Source: Canna indica (Eukaryota > Streptophyta > Magnoliopsida > Zingiberales > Cannaceae). From it: a stretch of DNA of 64,000 nt. Below are positions 22,830 to 34,488 of this stretch, piece after piece (position 1 is the stretch's first letter; the number at the start of each line of letters is the position of its first letter). A program made the translations under genes and the position numbers. The stretch lies in contig CP136898.1 in the NCBI GenBank assembly GCA_034359265.1, forward strand, positions 56,533,501-56,597,500. Direction: 5' to 3'. The notes under the pieces were generated by a model. It searched no databases and was not told the DNA's origin. It saw only the letters and a program-made list of their open reading frames with translations.

Positions 22830-25258
22830 AACATTCACTGTGATGGGAGAAGTTGTTAATCGAGTTATTTATGACAAACTAATGCAAAGAATTGCATACT
22901 TTTTGGAATAGAATCTTCAACGAAGCCGACTGATTGAACTTCAGGGTATCGGCTAGAAACGCCCAGCAATCTGAGTCCCGAGCGACTCCAGAACATTCAC
23001 TGTGATGGGAGAAGTTGTTAATCGAGTTATATTTGATAGACTAATGCAAAGAATTGCACAATTTTTCGAATAGAATCTTGAACGAAGCCGACTGATTGAA
23101 CTTCGGGGTATCGGTTCGAAACGAACAGAAATCTGAGTCGCGAGCGACTCCAGAACATTCACTGTGATGGGAGAAGTTGTTAATCGAGTTATTTATGACA
23201 AACTAATGCAAAGAATTGCATGCTTTTTGGAATAGAATCTTCAACGAAGCCGACTGATTGAACTTCAGGGTATCGGCTAGAAACGCCCAGCAATCTGAGT
23301 CCCGAGCGACTCCAGAACATTCACTGTGATGGGAGAAGTTGTTAATCGAGTTATATTTGATAGACTAATGCAAAGAATTGCACAATTTTTCGAATAGAAT
23401 CTTGAACGAAGCCGACTGATTGAACTTCGGGGTATCGGTTCGAAACGAACAGAAATCTGAGTCGCGAGCGACTCCAGAACATTCACTGTGATGGGAGAAG
23501 TTGTTAATCGAGTTATTTATGACAAACTAATGCAAATAATTGCACGCTTTTTGGAATAGAATCTTCAACGAAGCCGACTGATTGAACTTCAGGGTATCGG
23601 CTAGAAACGCCCAGCAATCTGAGTCCCGAGCGACTCCAGAACATTCACTGTGATGGGAGAAGTTGTTAATCTAGTTAGTTATGACAAACTAATGCAAAGA
23701 ATTGCACAATTTTTCGAATAGAATCTTGAACGAAGCCGACTGATTGAACTTCGGGGTATCGGTTCGAAACGAACAGAAATCTGAGTCGCGAGCGACTCCA
23801 GAACATTCACTGTGATGGGAGAAGTTGTTAATCGAGTTATTTATGACAAACTAATGCAAAGAATTGCACGCTTTTTGGAATAGAATCTTCAACGAAGTCG
23901 ACTGATTGAACTTCAGGGTATCGGCTAGAAACGCCCAGCAATCTGAGTCCCGAGCGACTCCAGAACATTCACTGTGATGGGAGAAGTTGTTAATCGAGTT
24001 ATTTATGACAAACTAATGCAAAGAATTGCATGCTTTTTGGAATAGAATCTTCAACGAAGCAGTCGATTGAACTTCAGGGTATCGGCTAGAAACGCCCAGC
24101 AATCTGAGTCCCGAGCGACTCCAGAGCATTCACTGTGATGGGAGAAGTTGTTAATCGAGTTATATTTGATAGACTAATGCAAAGAATTGCACAATTTTTC
24201 GAATAGAATCTTGAACGAAGCCGACTGATTGAACTTCGGGGTATCGGTTCGAAACGAACAGAAATCTGAGTCGCGAGCGACTCCAGAACATTCACTGTGA
24301 TGGGAGAAGTTGTTAATCGAGTTATATTTGATAGACTAATGCAAAGAATTGCACAATTTTTCGAATAGAATCTTGAACGAAGCCGACTGATTGAACTTCG
24401 GGGTATCGGTTCGAAACGAACAGAAATTTGAGTCGCGAGCGACTCCAGAACATTCACTGTGATGCGAGAAGTTGTTAATCGAGTTATATTTGATAGACTA
24501 ATGCAAAGAATTGCACAATTTTTCGAATAGAATCTTGAACGAAGCCGACTGATTGAACTTCGGGGTATCGGTTCGAAACGAACAGAAATCTGAGTCGCGA
24601 GCGACTCCAGAACATTCACTGTGATGGGAGAAGTTGTTAATCGAGTTATTTATGACAAACTAATGCAAAGAATTGCACGCTTTTTGGAATAGAATCTTCA
24701 ACGAAGTCGACTGATTGAACTTCAGGGTATCGGCTAGAAACGCCCAGCAATCTGAGTCCCGAGCGACTCCAGAACATTCACTGTGATGGGAGAAGTTGTT
24801 AATCGAGTTATTTATGACAAACTAATGCAAAGAATTGCACGCTTTTTGGAATAGAATCTTCAACGAAGTCGACTGATTGAACTTCAGGGTATCGGCTAGA
24901 AACGCCCAGCAATCTGAGTCCCGAGCGACTCCAGAACATTCACTGTGATGGGAGAAGTTGTTAATCGAGTTATATTTGATATACTAATGCAAAGAATTGC
25001 ACAATTTTTCGAATAGAATCTTGAACGAAGCCGACTGATTGAACTTCGGGGTATCGGTTCGAAACGAACAGAAATTTGAGTCGCGAGCGACTCCAGAACA
25101 TTCACTGTGATGCGAGAAGTTGTTAATCGAGTTATATTTGATAGACTAATGCAAAGAATTGCACAATTTTTCGAATAGAATCTTGAACGAAGCCGACTGA
25201 TTGAACTTCGGGGTATCGGTTCGAAACGAACAGAAATCTGAGTCGCGAGCGACTCCAG
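22830..25258 (+). repeat. 15-monomer unit of 2429 bp with C/A chimera
   Basis: Fourth version: B (CATAC) A B A B C/A-chimera B B161 A A A' B B A A'. Compared with the previous unit it has an extra B-A pair and the chimeric monomer at 23640-23801 in place of the GTTAACCGAG A monomer. B161 is at 23964 and GATATACTA in the A at 24935. Confidence 0.88.
23640..23801 (+). repeat. C/A chimeric monomer
   Basis: Starts as type C (AATCTAGTTAGTTATGACAA) and changes to type A after the conserved GCAAAGAATTGCA core (CAATTTTTCGAATAG, GGTTCGAAACGAACAG, GTCGCGAG). It is the only type C material I found between 13.6 and 30.6 kb, so it looks like an isolated exchange with a distant part of the array. Confidence 0.9.
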
Positions 25259-25906
25259 AACATTCACTGTGATGGGAGAAGTTGTTAATCGAGTTATTTA
25301 TGACAAACTAATGCAAAGAATTGCATACTTTTTGGAATAGAATCTTCAACGAAGCCGACTGATTGAACTTCAGGGTATCGGCTAGAAACGCCCAGCAATC
25401 TGAGTCCCGAGCGACTCCAGAACATTCACTGTGATGGGAGAAGTTGTTAATCGAGTTATATTTGATAGACTAATGCAAAGAATTGCACAATTTTTCGAAT
25501 AGAATCTTGAACGAAGCCGACTGATTGAACTTCGGGGTATCGGTTCGAAACGAACAGAAATCTGAGTCGCGAGCGACTCCAGAACATTCACTGTGATGGG
25601 AGAAGTTGTTAATCGAGTTATTTATGACAAACTAATGCAAAGAATTGCATGCTTTTTGGAATAGAATCTTCAACGAAGTCGACTGATTGAACTTCAGGGT
25701 ATCGGCTAGAAACGCCCAGCAATCTGAGTCCCGAGCGACTCCAGAACATTCACTGTGATGGGAGAAGTTGTTAATCGAGTTATATTTGATAGACTAATGC
25801 AAAGAATTGCACAATTTTTCGAATAGAATCTTGAACGAAGCCGACTGATTGAACTTCGGGGTATCGGTTCGAAACGAACAGAAATCTGAGTCGCGAGCGA
25901 CTCCAG
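25259..25906 (+). repeat. B-A-B-A block
   Basis: Monomers 25259 B (CATAC), 25421 A, 25583 B (CATGC with GAAGTCGAC) and 25745 A. It corresponds to the first four monomers of the unit at 22830 and leads into the 1296-bp duplication. Confidence 0.85.
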
Positions 25907-28498
25907 AACATTCACTGTGATGGGAGAAGTTGTTAATCGAGTTATTTATGACAAACTAATGCAAATAATTGCACGCTTTTTGGAATAGAATCTTCAACGA
26001 AGCCGACTGATTGAACTTCAGGGTATCGGCTAGAAACGCCCAGCAATCTGAGTCCCGAGCGACTCCAGAACATTCACTGTGATGGGAGAAGTTGTTAATC
26101 GAGTTATTTATGACAAACTAATGCAAAGAATTGCACGCTTTTTGGAATAGAATCTTCAACGAAGTCGACTGATTGAACTTCAGGGTATCGGCTAGAAACG
26201 CCCAGCAATCTGAGTCCCGAGCGACTCCAGAACATTCACTGTGATGGGAGAAGTTGTTAACCGAGTTATATTTGATAGACTAATGCAAAGAATTGCACAA
26301 TTTTTCGAATAGAATCTTGAACGAAATCGACTGATTGAACTTCGGGGTATCGGTTCGAAACGAACAGAAATCTGAGTTGCGAGGGACTCCAGAACATTCA
26401 CTGTGATGGGAGAAGTTGTTAATCGAGTTATTTATGACAAACTAATGCAAAGAATTGCATGCTTTTTGGAATAGAATCTTCAACGAAGCCGACTGATTGA
26501 ACTTCAGGGTATCGGCTAGAAACGCCCAGCAATCTGAGTCCCGAGCGACTCCAGAACATTCACTGTGATGGGAGAAGTTGTTAATCGAGTTATATTTGAT
26601 AGACTAATGCAAAGAATTGCACAATTTTTCGAATAGAATCTTGAACGAAACCGACTGATTGAACTTCGGGGTATCGGTTCGAAACGAACAGAAATCTGAG
26701 TCGCGAGCGACTCCAGAACATTCACTGTGATGGGAGAAGTTGTTAATCGAGTTATTTATGACAAACTAATGCAAATAATTGCACGCTTTTTGGAATAGAA
26801 TCTTCAACGAAGCCGACTGATTGAACTTCAGGGTATCGGCTAGAAACGCCCAGCAATCTGAGTCCCGAGCGACTCCAGAGCATTCACTGTGATGGGAGAA
26901 GTTGTTAATCGAGTTATATTTGATAGACTAATGCAAAGAATTGCACAATTTTTCGAATAGAATCTTGAACGAAGCCGACTGATTGAACTTCGGGGTATCG
27001 GTTCGAAACGAACAGAAATCTGAGTCGCGAGCGACTCCAGAACATTCACTGTGATGGGAGAAGTTGTTAATCGAGTTATATTTGATAGACTAATGCAAAG
27101 AATTGCACAATTTTTCGAATAGAATCTTGAACGAAGCCGACTGATTGAACTTCGGGGTATCGGTTCGAAACGAACAGAAATTTGAGTCGCGAGCGACTCC
27201 AGAACATTCACTGTGATGGGAGAAGTTGTTAATCGAGTTATTTATGACAAACTAATGCAAATAATTGCACGCTTTTTGGAATAGAATCTTCAACGAAGCC
27301 GACTGATTGAACTTCAGGGTATCGGCTAGAAACGCCCAGCAATCTGAGTCCCGAGCGACTCCAGAACATTCACTGTGATGGGAGAAGTTGTTAATCGAGT
27401 TATTTATGACAAACTAATGCAAAGAATTGCACGCTTTTTGGAATAGAATCTTCAACGAAGTCGACTGATTGAACTTCAGGGTATCGGCTAGAAACGCCCA
27501 GCAATCTGAGTCCCGAGCGACTCCAGAACATTCACTGTGATGGGAGAAGTTGTTAACCGAGTTATATTTGATAGACTAATGCAAAGAATTGCACAATTTT
27601 TCGAATAGAATCTTGAACGAAATCGACTGATTGAACTTCGGGGTATCGGTTCGAAACGAACAGAAATCTGAGTTGCGAGGGACTCCAGAACATTCACTGT
27701 GATGGGAGAAGTTGTTAATCGAGTTATTTATGACAAACTAATGCAAAGAATTGCATGCTTTTTGGAATAGAATCTTCAACGAAGCCGACTGATTGAACTT
27801 CAGGGTATCGGCTAGAAACGCCCAGCAATCTGAGTCCCGAGCGACTCCAGAACATTCACTGTGATGGGAGAAGTTGTTAATCGAGTTATATTTGATAGAC
27901 TAATGCAAAGAATTGCACAATTTTTCGAATAGAATCTTGAACGAAACCGACTGATTGAACTTCGGGGTATCGGTTCGAAACGAACAGAAATCTGAGTCGC
28001 GAGCGACTCCAGAACATTCACTGTGATGGGAGAAGTTGTTAATCGAGTTATTTATGACAAACTAATGCAAATAATTGCACGCTTTTTGGAATAGAATCTT
28101 CAACGAAGCCGACTGATTGAACTTCAGGGTATCGGCTAGAAACGCCCAGCAATCTGAGTCCCGAGCGACTCCAGAGCATTCACTGTGATGGGAGAAGTTG
28201 TTAATCGAGTTATATTTGATAGACTAATGCAAAGAATTGCACAATTTTTCGAATAGAATCTTGAACGAAGCCGACTGATTGAACTTCGGGGTATCGGTTC
28301 GAAACGAACAGAAATCTGAGTCGCGAGCGACTCCAGAACATTCACTGTGATGGGAGAAGTTGTTAATCGAGTTATATTTGATAGACTAATGCAAAGAATT
28401 GCACAATTTTTCGAATAGAATCTTGAACGAAGCCGACTGATTGAACTTCGGGGTATCGGTTCGAAACGAACAGAAATTTGAGTCGCGAGCGACTCCAG
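25907..28498 (+). repeat. Two tandem 8-monomer units of 1296 bp
   Basis: 25907-27202 and 27203-28498, each B (AAATAATTGC) B (GAAGTCGAC) A (GTTAACCGAG, GAAATCGAC) B (CATGC) A (GAAACCGAC) B (AAATAATTGC) A (AGAGCATTC) A (AGAAATTTGAG). Every listed marker recurs at an offset of 1296 bp. The match ends at 28499, where an A' monomer replaces the expected B. Confidence 0.92.
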
Positions 28499-28984
28499 AA
28501 CATTCACTGTGATGCGAGAAGTTGTTAATCGAGTTATATTTGATAGACTAATGCAAAGAATTGCACAATTTTTCGAATAGAATCTTGAACGAAGCCGACT
28601 GATTGAACTTCGGGGTATCGGTTCGAAACGAACAGAAATCTGAGTCGCGAGCGACTCCAGAACATTCACTGTGATGGGAGAAGTTGTTAATCGAGTTATT
28701 TATGAAAAACTAATGCAAAGAATTGCACGCTTTTTGGAATAGAATCTTCAACGAAGTCGACTGATTGAACTTCAGGGTATCGGCTAGAAACGCCCAGCAA
28801 TCTGAGTCCCGAGCGACTCCAGAACATTCACTGTGATGGGAGAAGTTGTTAATCGAGTTATTTATGACAAACTAATGCAAAGAATTGCACGCTTTTTGGA
28901 ATAGAATCTTCAACGAAGTCGACTGATTGAACTTCAGGGTATCGGCTAGAAACGCCCAGCAATCTGAGTCCCGAGCGACTCCAG
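28499..28984 (+). repeat. A'-B-B link block, last A' monomer
   Basis: Monomers 28499 A' (the rightmost GATGCG monomer I found), 28661 B with TATGAAAAACTAATG, and 28823 B (GAAGTCGAC). This ends the A'-containing part of the array. Confidence 0.85.
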
Positions 28985-30604
28985 AACATTCACTGTGATG
29001 GGAGAAGTTGTTAACCGAGTTATATTTGATAGACTAATGCAAAGAATTGCACAATTTTTCGAATAGAATCTTGAACGAAGCCGACTGATTGAACTTCGGG
29101 GTATCGGTTCGAAACGAACAGAAATCTGAGTTGCGAGGGACTCCAGAACATTCACTGTGATGGGAGAAGTTGTTAATCGAGTTATTTATGACAAACTAAT
29201 GCAAAGAATTGCATGCTTTTTGGAATAGAATCTTCAACGAAGCCGACTGATTGAACTTCGGGGTATCGGCTAGAAACGCCCAGCAATCTGAGTCCCGAGC
29301 GACTCCAGAACATTCACTGTGATGGGAGAAGTTGTTAATCGAGTTATATTTGATAGACTAATGCAAAGAATTGCACAATTTTTCGAATAGAATCTTGAAC
29401 GAAGCCGACTGATTGAACTTCGGGGTATCGGTTCGAAACGAACAGAAATCTGAGTTGCGAGGGACTCCAGAACATTCACTGTGATGGGAGAAGTTGTTAA
29501 TCGAGTTATTTATGACAAACTAATGCAAAGAATTGCATGCTTTTTGGAATAGAATCTTCAACGAAGCCGACTGATTGAACTTCGGGGTATCGGCTAGAAA
29601 CGCCCAGCAATCTGAGTCCCGAGCGACTCCAGAACATTCACTGTGATGGGAGAAGTTGTTAATCGAGTTATATTTGATAGACTAATGCAAAGAATTGCAC
29701 AATTTTTTGAATAGAATCTTGAACGAAGCCGACTGATTGATCTTCGGGGTATCGGTTCGAAACGAACAGAAATCTGAGTCGCGAGCGACTCCAGAACATT
29801 CACTGTGATGGGAGAAGTTGTTAATCGAGTTATTTATGACAAACTAATGCAAAGAATTGCACGCTTTTTGGAATAGAATCTTCAACGAAGCTGACTGATT
29901 GAACTTCAGGGTATCGGCTAGAAACGCCCAGCATTCTGAGTCCCGAGCGACTCCAGAACATTCACTGTGATGGGAGAAGTTGTTAATCGAGTTATATTTG
30001 ATAGACTAATGCAAAGAATTGCACAATTTTTTGAATAGAATCTTGAACGAAGCCGACTGATTGATCTTCGGGGTATCGGTTCAAAACGAACAGAAATCTG
30101 AGTCGCGAGCGATTCCAGAACATTCACTGTGATGGGAGATGTTGTTAATCGAGTTATTTATGACAAACTAATGCAAAGAATTGCACGCTTTTTGGAATAG
30201 AATCTTCAACGAAGCCGACTGATTGAACTTCAGGGTATCGGCTAGAAACGCCCAGCAATCTGAGTCCCGAGCGACTCCAGAACATTCACTGTGATGGGAG
30301 AAGTTGTTAATCGAGTTATATTTGATAAACTAATGCAAAGAATTGCACAATTTTTTGAATAGAATCTTGAACGAAGCCGACTGATTGATCTTCGGGGTAT
30401 CGGTTCGAAACGAACAGAAATCTGAGTCGCGAGCGACTCCAGAACATTCACTGTGATGGGAGAAGTTGTTAATCGAGTTATTTATGACAAACTAATGCAA
30501 AGAATTGCACGCTTTTTGGAATAGAATCTTCAACGAAGCCGACTGATTGAACTTCTGGATATCGGCTAGAAACGCCCAGCAATCTGAGTCCCGAGCGACT
30601 CCAG
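28985..30604 (+). repeat. Five A-B dimers (324 bp), transition to Af
   Basis: Monomer starts 28985, 29147, 29309 and onward to 30443 alternate A and B. The first two A monomers are ordinary TTTTTCGAAT forms with GTTGCGAGGG. From 29633 the A positions become Af (TTTTTTGAATAG with TTGATCTTCGG). The change of A form between adjacent dimers marks a domain boundary. The last B (30443) has CTTCTGGATATCGG. Confidence 0.9.
29633..29794 (+). repeat. Reference type Af monomer
   Basis: Type A with TTTTTTGAATAG for TTTTTCGAATAG (a C-to-T change at a CpG) and TTGATCTTCGG for TTGAACTTCGG. First seen here, it becomes the standard A form in the right half. Copies at 34489, 37889, 39993, 41125, 43229 and 46787 also have GACTTATTG. 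From 49539 onward they revert to GACTGATTG, so two Af lineages exist. Confidence 0.93.
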
Positions 30605-30766
30605 AACATTCACTGTGATGGGAGAAGTTGTTAATCTAGTTAGTTATGACAAACTAATGCAAAGAATTGCACGCTTTTTGGAATAGAATCTTCAACGAAG
30701 CCGACTGATTGAACTTCAGGGTATCGGCTAGAAACGCCCAGCAATCTGAGTCCCGAGCGACTCCAG
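30605..30766 (+). repeat. Type C monomer opening the B-rich domain
   Basis: AATCTAGTTAGTTATGAC monomer with CACGCTTTTTGG, the first full C after about 17 kb without one. From here type A monomers are sparse and B, C, D and E dominate up to about 48.6 kb. Confidence 0.88.
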
Positions 30767-32220
30767 AACATTCACTGTGATGGGAGAAGTTGTTAATCGA
30801 GTTATTTATGACAAACTAATGCAAAGAATTGCACGCTTTTTGGAATAGAATCTTCAACGAAGTCGACTGATTGAACTTCAGGGTATCGGCTAGAAACGCC
30901 CAGCAATCTGAGTCCCGAGCGACTCCAGAACATTCACTGTGATGGGAGAAGTTGTTAATCTAGTTAGTTATGACAAACTAATGCAAAGAATTGCACGCTT
31001 TTTGGAATAGAATCTTCAACGAAGTCGACTGATTGAACTTCAGGGTATCGGCTAGAAACGCCCAGCAATCTGAGTCGCGAGCGACTCCAGAACATTCACT
31101 GTGATGGGAGAAGTTGTTAATCCAGTTAGTTATGACAAACTAATGCAAAGAATTGCACACTTTTTGGAATAGAATCTTCAACGAAGCCGACTGATTGAAC
31201 TTCAGGGTATCGGCTAGAAACGCCTAGCAATCTGAGACGCGAGCGACTCCAGAACATTCACTGTGATGGGAGAAGTTGTTAATCCAGTTAGTTATGACAA
31301 ACTAATGCAAATAATTGCACGCTTTTGGAATAAAATCTTGAACGAAGCCGACTGATTGAAGTCGGGGTATCGGGTCGAATCGATCAGAAATCTGAGTCAT
31401 GAGCGACTCCAGAACATTCACTGTGATGGGAGAAGTTGTTAATCGAGTTATTTATGACAAACTAATGCAAAGAATTGCACGCTTTTTGGAATAGAATCTT
31501 CAACGAAGCCGACTGATTGAACTTCAGGGTATCGGCTAGAAACGCCCAGCAATCTGAGTCCCGAGCGACTCCAGAACATTCACTGTGATGGGAGAAGTTG
31601 TTAATCGAGTTATTTATGACAAACTAATGCAAAGAATTGCACGCTTTTTGGAATAGAATCTTCAACGAAGTCGACTGATTGAACTTCAGGGTATCGGCTA
31701 GAAACGCCCAGCAATCTGAGTCCCGAGCGACTCCAGAACATTCACTGTGATGGGAGAAGTTGTTAATCTAGTTAGTTATGACAAACTAATGCAAAGAATT
31801 GCACGCTTTTTGGAATAGAATCTTCAACGAAGTCGACTGATTGAACTTCAGGGTATCGGCTAGAAACGCCCAGCAATCTGAGTCGCGACCGACTCCAGAA
31901 CATTCACTGTGATGGGAGAAGTTGTTAATCCAGTTAGTTATGACAAACTAATGCAAAGAATTGCACACTTTTTGGAATAGAATCTTCAACGAAGCCGACT
32001 GATTGAACTTCAGGGTATCGGCTAGAAACGCCTAGCAATCTGAGACGCGAGCGACTCCAGAACATTCACTGTGATGGGAGAAGTTGTTAATCCAGTTAGT
32101 TATGACAAACTAATGCAAATAATTGCACGCTTTTGGAATAAAATCTTGAACGAATCCGACTGATTGAAGTCGGGGTATCGGGTCGAATCGATCAGAAATC
32201 TGAGTCATGAGCGACTCCAG
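30767..32220 (+). repeat. 646-bp block B-C-ccagB-D, two copies at 808 bp spacing
   Basis: 30767-31412 and 31575-32220, separated by one B monomer (31413-31574). Each block is B (GAAGTCGAC), C (ending GTCGCGAG in the first and GTCGCGACC in the second), a B with AATCCAGTTAG, CACACTTTTTGG, CGCCTAGC and GAGACGCGAG, then a D monomer with AAATAATTGC. The GAGACGCGAG and CGCCTAGC changes occur only in these two copies. Confidence 0.92.
31253..31412 (+). repeat. Reference type D monomer (160 bp)
   Basis: AATCCAGTTAGTTATGAC start, CGCTTTTGGAATAAAATC (one T lost), TTGAAGTCGGGG (one base lost), GGGTCGAATCGATCAG, and GTCATGAG. Ten copies, all 160 bp: 31253, 32061, 35299, 38699, 40803, 41935, 44039, 45171, 45493 and 47597. 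The shorter segment creates CCGACT-GATTGA-AGTCGG (31348-31365), a perfect six-base-pair hairpin that other types lack. D is confined to 31.2-47.8 kb. Confidence 0.95.
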
Positions 32221-33840
32221 AACATTCACTGTGATGGGAGAAGTTGTTAATCGAGTTATTTATGACAAACTAATGCAAAGAATTGCACGCTTTTTGGAAT
32301 AGAATCTTCAACGAAGTCGACTGATTGAACTTCAGGGTATCGGCTTGAAACGCCCAGCAATCTGAGTCCCGAGCGACTCCAGAACATTCACTGTGATGGG
32401 AGAAGTTGTTAATCGAGTTATATTTGATAGACTAATGCAAAGAATTGCACAATTTTTTTAATAGAATCTTGAACGAAGCCGACTGATTGAACTTCGGGGT
32501 ATCGGTTCGAAACGAACAGAAATCTGAGTCGCGAGCGACTCCAGAACATTCACTGTGATGGGAGAAGTTGTTAATCGAGTTATTTATGACAAACAAATGC
32601 AAAGAATTGCACGCTTTTTGGAATAGAATCTTCAACGAAGCCGACTGATTGAACTTCAGGGTATCGGCTTGAAACGCCCAGCAATCTGAGTCCCGAGCGA
32701 CTCCAGAACATTCACTGTGATGGGAGAAGTTGTTAATCGAGTTATATTTGATAGACTAATGCAAAGAATTGCACAATTTTTTTAATAGAATCTTGAACGA
32801 AGCCGACTGATTGAACTTCGGGGTATCGGTTCGAAACGAACAGAAATCTGAGTCATGAGCGACTCCAGAACATTCACTGTGATGGGAGAAGTTGTTAATC
32901 GAGTTATTTATGACAAACTAATGCAAAGAATTGCACGCTTTTTGGAATAGAATCTTCAACGAAGTCGACTGATTGAACTTCAGGGTATCGGCTTGAAACG
33001 CCCAGCAATCTGAGTCCCGAGCGACTCCAGAACATTCACTGTGATGGGAGAAGTTGTTAATCGAGTTATATTTGATAGACTAATGCAAAGAATTGCACAA
33101 TTTTTTTAATAGAATCTTGAACGAAGCCGACTGATTGAACTTCGGGGTATCGGTTCGAAACGAACAGAAATCTGAGTCGCGAGCGACTCCAGAACATTCA
33201 CTGTGATGGGAGAAGTTGTTAATCGAGTTATTTATGACAAACTAATGCAAAGAATTGCACGCTTTTTGGAATAGAATCTTCAACGAAGCCGACTGATTGA
33301 ACTTCAGGGTATCGGCTTGAAACGCCCAGCAATCTGAGTCCCGAGCGACTCCAGAACATTCACTGTGATGGGAGAAGTTGTTAATCGAGTTATATTTGAT
33401 AGACTAATGCAAAGAATTGCACAATTTTTTTAATAGAATCTTGAACGAAGCCGACTGATTGAACTTCGGGGTATCGGTTCGAAACGAACAGAAATCTGAG
33501 TCATGAGCGACTCCAGAACATTCACTGTGATGGGAGAAGTTGTTAATCGAGTTATTTATGACAAACTAATGCAAAGAATTGCACGCTTTTTGGAATAGAA
33601 TCTTCAACGAAGTCGACTGATTGAACTTCAGGGTATCGGCTTGAAACGCCCAGCAATCTGAGTCCCGAGCGACTCCAGAACATTCACTGTGATGGGAGAA
33701 GTTGTTAATCGAGTTATATTTGATAGACTAATGCAAAGAATTGCACAATTTTTTTAATAGAATCTTGAACGAAGCCGACTGATTGAACTTCGGGGTATCG
33801 GTTCGAAACGAACAGAAATCTGAGTCATGAGCGACTCCAG
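32221..33840 (+). repeat. Five B-E dimers (324 bp)
   Basis: Ten monomers alternating B and E. The B monomers at 32221, 32545, 32869, 33193 and 33517 have GGCTTGAAACGCC, so the usual TAG-creating GGCTAG is absent. E monomers are at 32383, 32707, 33031, 33355 and 33679; three of them end GTCATGAG, the D-type ending, instead of GTCGCGAG. The series ends at 33841 with a B carrying the normal GGCTAG. Confidence 0.92.
32383..32544 (+). repeat. Reference type E monomer (A with T7-AATAG)
   Basis: Type A with CAATTTTTTTAATAG in place of CAATTTTTCGAATAG, otherwise A-like (GATGGG, CTTGAACGAAG, GGTTCGAAACGAACAG) and 162 bp. It resembles A'' in the T run but has neither GATGCG nor the one-base deletion. 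A second E lineage at 34003, 36917, 37403, 39507, 42751 and 46309 has AATCTAGTTATA, TTAATGGAATC and GACTTATTG. Confidence 0.92.
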
Positions 33841-34488
33841 AACATTCACTGTGATGGGAGAAGTTGTTAATCGAGTTATTTATGACAAACTAATGCAAAG
33901 AATTGCACGCTTTTTGGAATAGAATCTTCAACGAAGCCGACTGATTGAACTTCAGGGTATCGGCTAGAAACGCCCAGCAATCTGAGTCCCGAGCGACTCC
34001 AGAACATTCACTGTGATGGGAGAAGTTGTTAATCTAGTTATATTTGATTGACTAATGCAAAGAATTGCACAATTTTTTTAATGGAATCTTGAACGAAGCC
34101 GACTTATTGAACTTCGGGGTATCGGTTCGAAACGAACAGAAATCTGAGTCGCGAGCGACTCCAGAACATTCACTGTGATGGGAGAAGTTGTTAATCGAGT
34201 TATTTATGACAAACTAATGCAAAGAATTGCACGCTTTTTGGAATAGAATCTTCAACGAAGCCGACTGATTGAACTTCTGGGTATCGGCTAGAAACACCCA
34301 GCAATCTGAGTCCCGAGCGACTCCAGAACATTCACTGTGATGGGAGAAGTTGTTAATCTAGTTAGTTATGACAAACTAATGCAAAGAATTGCACGCTTTT
34401 TGGAATAGAATCTTCAACGAAGCCGACTGATTGAACTTCAGGGTATCGGCTAGAAACGCCCAGCAATCTGAGTCCCGAGCGACTCCAG
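33841..34488 (+). repeat. B-E-B-C block leading into Af units
   Basis: Monomers 33841 B, 34003 E (AATCTAGTTATATTTGATTG, TTAATGGAATC, GACTTATTG), 34165 B (CTTCTGGG, CACCCAG) and 34327 C. The E-B-C order is the same as the trimer at 36917-37888 and at the ends of the units ending at 39992, 43228 and 46786. Confidence 0.88.
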
